Shown here piece by piece: positions 7,996 through 14,631 of a DNA stretch of 64,000 bases. The first letter of the stretch is position 1, and each line of letters begins with the position of its first letter. The position numbers were made by a program, and so were the translations under genes. The stretch is from Deltaproteobacteria bacterium (GTDB lineage: Bacteria > Myxococcota_A > UBA9042 > PHBI01 > JACKFB01): positions 1-64,000 of the forward strand of contig JACKFB010000017.1 in NCBI GenBank assembly GCA_020632695.1, given 5' to 3'. The notes beneath the pieces were generated by a model. The model did no database searches and was not told the DNA's origin. It saw only the letters and a list, made by a program, of their open reading frames with translations.

Positions 7996-9005
7996 CGGCG
8001 GAGTTGGAGGACGAGATCGCTGGGGGGCGCCCGCCGGAGACGACCCGGAGCTTGTCCGTCACCGACTACGCCACGCGATGGCTCGAGGCCAAGGGCGCCA
8101 CCATCCGGCCGACCACGCTGGAGGAGTACGCTCGCGCCGCGGAGTGGTTGTGCCGTTACACGGGGCGGACGGAAGCGCGCGAGCTGAGGCGTTGGCACGT
8201 CCAGTCGTTCTCGACGTGGCTGGAGGGCCAGCGTCGACCGGACGGGCGTGCCTACGCCGAGTCGACGATCCAGACGATCTTCCGGGCCGCCCGGACGATG
8301 CTCCGTGACCTCGCGGCGGACCTCGACATCGACGACCCGACTCGCCGCGTGACGCCGCCGCACTCGGAGGTCAAGAGCGTCCGCGAGCTCGAGACGCTGA
8401 GCGCCGAGCAGCTCGACCGGCTCCTCGTCGCGGTGGATGGGCTCTACCCTCAGTGGGCGTGCGCGGTTCGCACGCTCGCCCTCACCGGCATGCGCCTCGG
8501 CGAGATGCGGGCGCTACGATGGCAGGACGTCGACACCGCCAAGCGGATGCTTCACATCGCCCGCAGCGCTTCCCGTGGCCGCATCCAGGCGACCAAGACC
8601 GGAGACCCCCGCGACGCGGGCATCGGCGACGACCTCGCCGCACGCATCGACGCGCACCGCCTCGCGGTCGCCGCGGCCGACATGCCCGTCTTCGGTCCGG
8701 CGCTGGTGTTCCCGTCCTGGCAGACGCACGGCACCGTCTCGACGAACATGATCCACGACGTGCTGACCAACGCCGCTGCGGCCGCGCGTGTTGATCAGGG
8801 CGTCGGCCCGCAGGTGCTCCGGCGAACCTACGTGACCCTCATGGGGCCGCTGGTCGGGCCGCTGCCGCTGCGCGACCAGGTCGGCCACACCACGGAGGCC
8901 ATGACCGCACGCTACACGCGCTCGACGATGGACACGCGGCGTGCCGTCGGCGCGATCGCCGAGGGGCTGGTCACGAGCGCCCGAGCGGCCTCAAGCGCGG
9001 AGTAA
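7974..9005 (+). CDS. int: Tyrosine-recombinase integrase
   Basis: This 343-aa phage-type integrase would catalyse insertion into and excision from tRNA-Gly. The N-terminal SAM-like core-binding domain spans about residues 28-120 (DYATRWLEAKGATIRPTTLEEY). The catalytic domain carries the first Arg in TGMRLGEMRAL (about 173), Lys in ATKTGD (about 206), the second Arg in VLRRTY (about 284), His in VGHTTE (about 304) and the nucleophile Tyr in TARYTRS (about 313). The canonical HxxR histidine is Gln here, a substitution tolerated in some members. The start is uncertain: a strong AGGAGG at 7931 sits before ATG 7943, but that ATG is in another frame, so ATG 7974 inside the preceding gene was used. 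Confidence 0.93.
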   Translation: MRGLELLTAELEDEIAGGRPPETTRSLSVTDYATRWLEAKGATIRPTTLEEYARAAEWLCRYTGRTEARELRRWHVQSFSTWLEGQRRPDGRAYAESTIQTIFRAARTMLRDLAADLDIDDPTRRVTPPHSEVKSVRELETLSAEQLDRLLVAVDGLYPQWACAVRTLALTGMRLGEMRALRWQDVDTAKRMLHIARSASRGRIQATKTGDPRDAGIGDDLAARIDAHRLAVAAADMPVFGPALVFPSWQTHGTVSTNMIHDVLTNAAAAARVDQGVGPQVLRRTYVTLMGPLVGPLPLRDQVGHTTEAMTARYTRSTMDTRRAVGAIAEGLVTSARAASSAE

Positions 9006-9018
9006 GGCCCCGACTCCG

Positions 9019-9057
9019 AACGACACCAAGAAACGACACCATGGTTTGGAACGACAC
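9019..9057. repeat. Three AACGACAC repeats, candidate integrase arm sites
   Basis: AACGACAC occurs at 9019-9026, 9032-9039 and 9050-9057, with start-to-start spacings of 13 and 18 bp. They sit between the integrase stop and the 3' end of tRNA-Gly, where arm-type integrase sites are expected beside the crossover region. Confidence 0.55.
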
Positions 9058-9103
9058 AGGAGGCGAATCGAGATGAGCGAACGGAATCGGGGCCTGGAGC
9101 CTG

Positions 9104-9176
9104 AGCGGGTGACGAGACTCGAACTCGCGACCCTCAGCTTGGGAAGCTGATACTCTACCAACTGAGTTACACCCGC
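9104..9176 (-). tRNA. tRNA-Gly (anticodon CCC)
   Basis: A complete cloverleaf is read on the minus strand: acceptor GCGGGTG/CACCCGC, D-stem ACTC/GAGT, anticodon stem TCAGC/GCTGA around loop TTCCCAA (anticodon CCC), and T-stem GCGAG/CTCGT around TTCGAGT. It is 73 nt long and its discriminator base is U. CCA is not encoded; the next bases are CAG. It lies 58 bp downstream of the receiver-protein gene on the same strand. Its 3' end faces the integrase, making it the probable insertion target. Confidence 0.95.
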
Positions 9177-9234
9177 ACGGTGTGGGGGGATTCTTAGCGC
9201 CGGGGCTGGGGCGGTGTCAACGGGTCTCGAAGCG

Positions 9235-10065
9235 TCAGCCGCCTGTTCCTCGTTGGAGGTCGGCGCGGAGGCGGTCGAAGAGGGCGTCCAGGTCGGGGGA
9301 GGGGTCTTCGTGCTGCTCGACGCCCATGGTCTGGATGCGCTCGAGGATGGAGGCGATGTGGTGGGCGGCCTTCTCGAGCTCGGCGAGGTGGGGGGCGGCC
9401 TTGGGGGCGGCGCCGTCGAGGGCGGCCAGGGAGGACTGGACCGCGGCGAGGGGCTTGCCGAGGCTGTGGGCCAGGGCGACGGTGAAGTCGCCGAGGGTCT
9501 GGTAGGCGTCGCGTAGCCGGCGATTGAGGGCCTCGAGCTCGTCGTTGCGGGCCTTGACCTCGGCCTGGGTGCCGAGGAGCTGCTGGTTCTGGAGCTGGAC
9601 CTCGGTGTTCAGCTCGTCCAGGCGCTGGTTGGCGCGCTCGAGGCGCTCGCGGAGGCGCTTCTCGTTCTTGCGCGCGCGGTCCTCCTCGACCACGCGGGCC
9701 AGGAGCTGCGGCAGATCGCGCCAGAACGACGAGTCCTTCACGATGTAGTCGGCCACCTGCGACCGGTAGGCGTGCACCGCCAGCTCCTCGTTGCCGGCGC
9801 TGGTCATCAATACAAAGGGGGCCGTCGCACCCTCGGACTTGAGGAACGAGATGAGGTCCAGGCCACGGCGGCCGGGGATGCGGTTGTCGACCAGCAGCAC
9901 GTCGAAGCTCATCTGGCGCGCGAAGTGTTCGGCATCGACCGAGTTGTCGGCGAACTGGACGACGCTGAACGGCGACTCGTCCTCGGTCAGCGCGCGACGG
10001 ATGAGGAGCTGGTGCGCCGGATCATCTTCGACGACGAGGACCGTGAGGCCGGGACTTTCGCTCAC
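9235..10065 (-). CDS. Receiver-domain protein with coiled coil and DHp-like region
   Basis: This 276-aa cytoplasmic protein has an N-terminal receiver domain (residues 8-125: VLVVEDDPAHQ, phospho-acceptor in VLLVDNRIPG, switch residues VLMTSAG and YIVKDSS). A long coiled coil follows (about 130-190, LRERLERANQRLDELN). Then comes a histidine-kinase-dimerisation-like helix pair with FTVALAHSLGKPLAAVQ (about 195-245), holding the His of an H-box. There is no HATPase domain, so it cannot be a full kinase. It could be a phosphorelay intermediate, a dimeric scaffold or a partner of a separate ATPase. It is divergent from the lipid kinase gene, with tRNA-Gly downstream. Confidence 0.8.
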   Translation of the reverse strand: MSESPGLTVLVVEDDPAHQLLIRRALTEDESPFSVVQFADNSVDAEHFARQMSFDVLLVDNRIPGRRGLDLISFLKSEGATAPFVLMTSAGNEELAVHAYRSQVADYIVKDSSFWRDLPQLLARVVEEDRARKNEKRLRERLERANQRLDELNTEVQLQNQQLLGTQAEVKARNDELEALNRRLRDAYQTLGDFTVALAHSLGKPLAAVQSSLAALDGAAPKAAPHLAELEKAAHHIASILERIQTMGVEQHEDPSPDLDALFDRLRADLQRGTGG

Positions 10066-10402
10066 GCTGGACCTCCAGCACGCCGGAAGACACGGGGTGC
10101 TACGCCGGACGGCGCGCGGTGCGGACGGTGCCTGACGCCGACCAACGAGCAGGATTGTAACTGCGCGTCGGCCAGCGGGTCAACGGGACCTCCCGCTGCG
10201 CAGCGGATTACGCAGTGCGTCACGTTCGCTGCAACCGCGGCTACGCGGAGGGGGCCGGCGGGGGCGTCTCCGGATGTTGGATTCGCATTGAAAACGGCGG
10301 CTTGAGGGGTCGTCGCTGCTTGGCACCCTTCGTGCATGACCAGATCCCGCCCGGCGACTCACACCCCCATGTGAGCGGGGCAACCCCCACCCGAGAGGCC
10401 AC
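10066..10402. other. Divergent intergenic region
   Basis: These 337 bp lie between the receiver gene (minus) and the lipid kinase gene (plus). The only notable signal is the sigma-54-like motif at 10321-10336. No small gene was recognised. Confidence 0.6.
10321..10336 (+). promoter_or_regulatory. Candidate sigma-54 promoter for the lipid kinase gene
   Basis: TGGCACCCTTCGTGCA has the GG and GC doublets ten bases apart, as in the -24/-12 consensus TGGCACG-N4-TTGCA. The -12 box deviates by one base (GTGCA). It is 67 bp upstream of the ATG at 10403. Confidence 0.4.
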
Positions 10403-11401
10403 ATGAGCGTTGCTCGCGACAACTTTGCCGTGATGCTCAACCCCAACGCCCGCCGCGTCTCGAACCGCGTGCTCGGCCGGATCTCCGAGATCGTCGACCC
10501 CGACCACGTGTACGTGAGCGAGGACGCGGCCTCCGCGCCCCAGCTCGCCCGCTCCATCATGGAGAAGGGCTACGAGACCGTCTTCACGGGCGGCGGCGAC
10601 GGCACGGTCACCCAGTTCATCAACATGCTCCCCGAGGCCGGCGCGCCGCGGGTGGGCATCCTCAAGCTCGGCACCGGCAACGCGATGGCCGAGATCGTCT
10701 CCAGCGGCGACCCGCTGGTCGACCTCCGCGCCTACGCTTCGAACCCGTCGCAGGACGACCTCCGTCTGCCGCTCTGCGAGTCCGAGGGCACCCGCTTCGC
10801 CTTCGCCGGCCTGGGCCTCGACGGCTGGGTGCTCAACGACTACCGCGCCCTCAAGGCTCGCTGCGAGGCCGGCCCGCTGCGCCCCCTGGTGCAGAACGTG
10901 GGGGGCTACTTCGCCGCCGCCCTGGGCGTCTCCGTCCCGCGCATGTTCAAGCGCTGGATGAGCCGCCGCCAGACCTTGGTGCGCGTCACCAACGTCGGTG
11001 GTCACGCCTACGCCCTGGAAGGGGGCCCCAAGGGCGGTCGCGTGGCGCGCCGCTTCGCTCCGGGCGAGGTCCTCTACGAGGGCCCGACCAACAACGTGAT
11101 GTTCGGCACCTGCCCCTTCTACGGTCACGCGATGAAGGCGCTGCCCTTCGCCGGCCTCGATCCGCTGCGCTTCCACCTGCGCGTCTCGAACATGCCCGTG
11201 GCGCGGCTGCTCTCGCAGCTCGGGCCGCTGTGGCGCGGCACCCTGACCCACCCGCAGCTCTTCGACTTCCACGCGGACAGGGTCCACCTCCAGTTCAGCG
11301 AGCCGACCCCCTACCAGCTCGCCGGCGACGCCATGGGCTACCGCGAGGAGCTGACCGTCGGCATGTCGCGCCAGGCCATCGAGCTGGTGCGCTTCATCTG
11401 A
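10403..11401 (+). CDS. Diacylglycerol kinase-family lipid kinase
   Basis: This 332-aa protein of the DAGK catalytic superfamily (diacylglycerol, ceramide or sphingosine-type lipid kinases, also found as YegS-like proteins) transfers phosphate from ATP to a lipid hydroxyl at the inner membrane face. The nucleotide-binding hallmark TVFTGGGDGTVTQFIN is near residue 60 and the LGTGNAMAEI motif near 92. A second domain contains FAGLGLDGWVLNDY (about 135). The C-terminal beta-rich domain covers about 190-332, ending in QLAGDAMGYRE, a conserved DG-like motif. The exact substrate cannot be inferred. It stands alone between a divergent receiver gene and rpoZ, which has its own promoter. Confidence 0.85.
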   Translation: MSVARDNFAVMLNPNARRVSNRVLGRISEIVDPDHVYVSEDAASAPQLARSIMEKGYETVFTGGGDGTVTQFINMLPEAGAPRVGILKLGTGNAMAEIVSSGDPLVDLRAYASNPSQDDLRLPLCESEGTRFAFAGLGLDGWVLNDYRALKARCEAGPLRPLVQNVGGYFAAALGVSVPRMFKRWMSRRQTLVRVTNVGGHAYALEGGPKGGRVARRFAPGEVLYEGPTNNVMFGTCPFYGHAMKALPFAGLDPLRFHLRVSNMPVARLLSQLGPLWRGTLTHPQLFDFHADRVHLQFSEPTPYQLAGDAMGYREELTVGMSRQAIELVRFI

Positions 11402-11532
11402 AGGCCGAGCCCTCCTCGGACTCGGCTCCCGACCCGGCGGCGGCGCGCTCTCCTCGGCTGCGCCGCCCCGTCGTCGCCCGCCCCGCAACGGCCCCGCGGG
11501 TCCCTCCTCAGGCCCGCTCGCGCGCAAGCACC

Positions 11533-11562
11533 TTGACGGGGCAGGGCGACACCCTCTATCTT
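11533..11562 (+). promoter_or_regulatory. Sigma-70-type promoter upstream of rpoZ
   Basis: TTGACG (11533-11538) and TATCTT (11557-11562) are separated by 18 bp, 33 bp before the rpoZ ATG. The match to a housekeeping -35/-10 pair is good for such GC-rich DNA. Confidence 0.6.
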
Positions 11563-11594
11563 CCCGCGTCCTTGAACCGACCTGGAGCACCGCC

Positions 11595-11822
11595 ATGGCC
11601 CGCGTCACGATCGAAGACTGCCTCGACAAGTCGGAGAACCGCTTTGCCCTCGTGCGCATCGCGGCGATGCGAGCCCGCCAGATCGCCCAGGGCAGCCAGC
11701 CGATGGTCGACGCGAAGAACAAGGAGGCCGTGATGGCCCTCCGCGAGATCGCGGCCGGCAAGATCGGGTTCAATCGCGACATCAAGTCCCTGCTGATGAG
11801 CTGGGACAAGTCGGCGACCTGA
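11595..11822 (+). CDS. rpoZ: RNA polymerase omega subunit
   Basis: This 75-aa protein is the small RNA polymerase subunit that wraps the beta-prime C-terminus and promotes core assembly. Conserved features: MARVTIEDCLDKSENRFALV at the start, the AAMRARQIA helix, and the KEAVMALREIAAGKI helix. The length is normal for omega. Upstream is a good sigma-70-type promoter. The ATG is preceded by CTGGAG at 11581-11586, a suitable ribosome-binding site. Its stop abuts the following lipoprotein gene, and tmk follows, so the three genes probably form one transcript. Confidence 0.95.
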   Translation: MARVTIEDCLDKSENRFALVRIAAMRARQIAQGSQPMVDAKNKEAVMALREIAAGKIGFNRDIKSLLMSWDKSAT

Positions 11823-11893
11823 TCGGGGGCCTCCCGACGCGGCGCCTGCGCCGCCTCTCGCTTGCCTGCTGCGTCCTGGTCTGCGCGCTCTCG

Positions 11894-12658
11894 GTGTCCG
11901 GTTGCCGGACGCGGCGCACGCCGCTCCCCGATGACGCCCTGACCGAGCCAGCCCAGGTGCTGGCGCTGGTGCGCGCCCACGCCGAAGGAGCGGGCGCCAT
12001 CCACAGCCTCTCGGCCGAGGCGCGCGTCTCCTTCTACTCGGCGCACGGCGCTCGGAAGGGGAAGATGATCATCCTGGCGCGACGCCCGGCCTCCTTGCAC
12101 TTCTCCGCGCTCTCGCCGACCGACGATCTGGTGGCGTTCCTGGCCAGCGACGGCGAGCGCTTCACGTCCTTCGAGCGCGGCAGCGACGTCTGCGAGGTGG
12201 GGCCTGCGTGCGCGCGGAACGTCGGGCGGCTGTTGCCGATCCCGATGGAGGGCGCGGAGCTCGTGGGGCTCCTGGTGGGGCAGGTCCCCGTCATCGAGCA
12301 CGAGCGCGCGGTGATGAGCTGGGATGCGCGCGCCGGTGCCTACCGGCTGGACCTGCAGGACGGCGCGCGGCAGCAGCGCCTCTGGGTCGAGCACGGCAGC
12401 GGCGCCGTCCGCCGGGTCGAGCTGTGGCGCGGCGACGAGCGCGAGGTGAGCGTGGCCTACGACGATCGCCACCTCCACGGCGGCATCGACCTGCCGCACG
12501 AGATCCGCGTGGAGGCGGCCCGCGACGCCATCGATCTCAAGGTGCGCTACCGTGAGGTCGAGCTGAACGGGACGCTGGACGACGACGCCTTCGCCATCCC
12601 GTGTCCGGAGGGGACGCGGGCCGTCGAGGCCCCGTGCGTGGGAGACGAAGGTGGTTAA
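11894..12658 (+). CDS. Lipoprotein, LolB/DUF4292-like
   Basis: This is a predicted outer-membrane-type lipoprotein of about 254 aa as measured from the GTG at 11894. The codons before this GTG encode LACCVLVCALSVSGC, a clear lipoprotein signal ending in a lipobox with Cys four residues after the GTG. Translation therefore almost certainly starts upstream. No ATG/GTG/TTG exists in frame back to the rpoZ end, but a CTG at 11819 overlaps the rpoZ stop and would give a 29-residue arginine-led signal peptide. The mature part is strand-rich (ARVSFYSAHGARKGKMIILARRP, LHFSALSPTDDLVAFLASDG, PIPMEGAELVGLLVG), matching the LolA/LolB-like barrel seen in DUF4292 proteins. It overlaps tmk by 8 bp. Confidence 0.7.
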   Translation: MSGCRTRRTPLPDDALTEPAQVLALVRAHAEGAGAIHSLSAEARVSFYSAHGARKGKMIILARRPASLHFSALSPTDDLVAFLASDGERFTSFERGSDVCEVGPACARNVGRLLPIPMEGAELVGLLVGQVPVIEHERAVMSWDARAGAYRLDLQDGARQQRLWVEHGSGAVRRVELWRGDEREVSVAYDDRHLHGGIDLPHEIRVEAARDAIDLKVRYREVELNGTLDDDAFAIPCPEGTRAVEAPCVGDEGG

Positions 12659-13292
12659 GCCCAGACGCCGCGGCCGCTTCATCGTCCTCGAGGGCATCGA
12701 CGGGTCCGGCACGACCACCCAGGTGGCCTACCTGGTGAGCTGGCTGCTCGAGCGGGGCGAGCTGGTCCACGGCACGCGCCAGCCCAGCACCGGGCCCGTT
12801 GGCTCGCTGCTGCGCCAGGTCCTGTCGGGGCGCGTGGTGGGCCGCGGCGCCGAGGGCAAGCCGGCGCCGGTGGACCCTACGGCCGTGGCGCTGCTCTTCG
12901 CCGCCGATCGCATCGACCACGTCGCGTCGGAGATCACGCCGCACCTGGAGGCCGGCCGGCACGTGATCTGCGACCGCTACGTCCTGTCGAGCCTGGCCTA
13001 CCAGAGCCTCGACACCGACCTGGCCTTCGTGCGCGCCATCAACGGGAAGGCGCCCGCCCCCGACCTGACCATCTTCTTGCGGGTGAAGCCCGAGGTCGCG
13101 ATGGACCGCATCGCCGCGACCCGCAGCGACCGCGACGCCTTCGAGAACCTGCCCTTCCAGCGCCGGGTGGCCAAGGCCTACGATTCGTTGCTGGAGAAGT
13201 ACCGCGACGGGCGGGTGGTCGAGTTGGACGGCGAGGAGGTGCCCGGGACGGTGCGCGGCCGGGTGCGGGCGGCGGTCGAGGACCTGCTCTGA
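12651..13292 (+). CDS. tmk: Thymidylate kinase
   Basis: This 213-aa dTMP kinase makes dTDP from dTMP and ATP for DNA synthesis. Family motifs: P-loop LEGIDGSGTTTQ (residues 13-24), the DR(Y/H) motif in VICDRYVLSSLAYQS (about 103-117), and a LID region RIAATRSDRDAFEN (about 150). An oddity is that the P-loop lysine of the usual GxxGxGKT is Thr here; GTTT variants occur in some delta-proteobacterial relatives, so this does not by itself imply inactivity. The start is GTG 12651, overlapping the previous gene's stop. Length and order of motifs are normal. Confidence 0.92.
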   Translation: MVKPRRRGRFIVLEGIDGSGTTTQVAYLVSWLLERGELVHGTRQPSTGPVGSLLRQVLSGRVVGRGAEGKPAPVDPTAVALLFAADRIDHVASEITPHLEAGRHVICDRYVLSSLAYQSLDTDLAFVRAINGKAPAPDLTIFLRVKPEVAMDRIAATRSDRDAFENLPFQRRVAKAYDSLLEKYRDGRVVELDGEEVPGTVRGRVRAAVEDLL

Positions 13293-13378
13293 CGGCGTGG
13301 GTGCCGGGAAGCGCCACGCCGGGCCGGGATCCGCTTTCGGGCTCGACCCGCGGGCACGGGCGCGATAGGTAGGGGGCC

Positions 13379-14611
13379 GTGAGCGAGCGTATCCTCCAGG
13401 AGAGCGGCGAGGACCGGCGCCAGGTGGCCGAGGCCGCCGAGGCGTTGCGCACCGGCCGTGCGGTGCTGGTGACCCAACGGTCGCGGCCCCTGCGCGGCGG
13501 GGTGGTCGCCATGCTGGCGTCGCGCGTGGACCCGGACGCGGTGAACTTCATGGCCAGCAAGGCGCGCGGCCTGGTGGCGGTGGCCATCGAGGCCAGGCGC
13601 GCCGAGGCGCTGGGGCTGCCGCTGCAGGCTGCCGGCACCGGCGAGCTGGCGCGCGAGAACTACACCGTCTCGGTGGAGGCGCGCGAGGGCGTGTCCACCG
13701 GCATCTCGGCGGCCGATCGCGCGGCCACCCTGCAGGTGATGGGCTCGCCGGACACGACGGCGGCGGCGCTGGTGACGCCCGGCCACATCTTCCCGGCGGC
13801 GGCGGTCGCGGGCGGCGTGCTGGAGCGAGCGGGCTGGGCCGAGGCCTGCGTGGATCTGGCGGGGGCTGCCGGGCAGTGGCCGGCCGTGGCGTTCTGCGAG
13901 GTGCTCGACGACGAGGGCGAGCTGTGCACCGGCGCGGCGCTCCAGCGTTTCGCCGATGAGCACCGGTTGGTGACCCTGGACATCGCGGCGCTCACCGCCC
14001 ACCGCATGAGCACCGAGAGCTTCGTCGACCGGCTGTCCAGCGCGCCGCTGCACACGCGCTGGGGCGTCTTCGACTGCCACGTGTTCATCGACCGCCTCGA
14101 GAACAAGCAGCACCTGGTGTTGACCCTGGGCGACCCGGCCTCGGCGGAGCCGCTGCTGGTGCGCCTGCACTCCGAGTGCCTGACCGGCGACGTCCTGGGC
14201 TCGATGCGCTGCGATTGCGGCAGCCAGCTCGCCGCGGCCATGCAGCGCATCCGCGACGAGGGCCGCGGCGCCGCGCTCTACCTGCGCCAGGAGGGGCGGG
14301 GCATCGGCCTGGTGAACAAGGTCAACGCCTACGCGCTCCAGGACGCCGGGCGCGACACGGTGGAGGCCAACATCGAGCTGGGCTTCGACGCCGACGCGCG
14401 CGACTTCCGGGTGGGGGCGCAGATGCTGCTGGCCCTCGGCGCGCAGAAGGTGCGGGTGATGACCAACAACCCGCGCAAGGTGGCCGACCTGACGCGCTAC
14501 GGCCTCGAGGTCGTCGCCCGCGAGCCGATCGAGCTGGAGCCCGGCGCCCACAACAGCGGGTACCTGCGGGCGAAGAAGGAGAAGCTCGGGCACCTGCTGA
14601 CGAAGGTCTGA
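13379..14611 (+). CDS. ribBA: GTP cyclohydrolase II fused to a degenerate DHBP synthase domain
   Basis: This 410-aa RibBA-type protein belongs to riboflavin synthesis. The C-terminal half (about 215-410) is an intact GTP cyclohydrolase II: zinc-binding Cys residues in HSECLTGDVLGSMRCDCGSQ, ALYLRQEGRGIGLVNK, and the NNPRKVADL substrate motif. The N-terminal half aligns to 3,4-dihydroxy-2-butanone-4-phosphate synthase (YTVSVEAREGVSTGISAADRA is conserved). However, the acidic DDE..ENEGDL loop is replaced by RSRPLRGGVVAML, RPGHxFP has become TPGHIFP, and the metal-binding His of RAGHTEA is Trp (RAGWAEA). The DHBP half is therefore probably inactive and a separate RibB would be needed. The start is GTG 13379. 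Confidence 0.88.
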   Translation: MSERILQESGEDRRQVAEAAEALRTGRAVLVTQRSRPLRGGVVAMLASRVDPDAVNFMASKARGLVAVAIEARRAEALGLPLQAAGTGELARENYTVSVEAREGVSTGISAADRAATLQVMGSPDTTAAALVTPGHIFPAAAVAGGVLERAGWAEACVDLAGAAGQWPAVAFCEVLDDEGELCTGAALQRFADEHRLVTLDIAALTAHRMSTESFVDRLSSAPLHTRWGVFDCHVFIDRLENKQHLVLTLGDPASAEPLLVRLHSECLTGDVLGSMRCDCGSQLAAAMQRIRDEGRGAALYLRQEGRGIGLVNKVNAYALQDAGRDTVEANIELGFDADARDFRVGAQMLLALGAQKVRVMTNNPRKVADLTRYGLEVVAREPIELEPGAHNSGYLRAKKEKLGHLLTKV

Positions 14612-14631
14612 GCGCCGCGCCCGCCGCCGGC

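Larger units (their letters stand above)
2823..9111. mobile_element. tRNA-Gly-integrated element (left end unresolved)
   Basis: A module of regulator, primase, helicase-like ATPase, excisionase and integrase ends at the 3' part of tRNA-Gly. The integrase points at the tRNA, and arm-like repeats lie between. This is the standard architecture of integrative elements and phage satellites targeting tRNA 3' ends. The right boundary is expected inside the tRNA's T-arm/acceptor region. No duplicate of that sequence was found between 1 and 7,400, so the left attachment site is outside the window or was lost in the IS-mediated rearrangement. The left coordinate given is only the edge of the IS debris. 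No capsid, terminase or conjugation gene is seen. Confidence 0.6.

Noticed and set aside
9019..9057. CRISPR-type mini-array from the AACGACAC words
   Set aside because: Words are only 8 bp with irregular short spacing; better explained as integrase sites.
10241..12718. An 825-codon minus-strand open frame
   Set aside because: Shadow of the lipid kinase, rpoZ and lipoprotein genes, which all have clear motifs.
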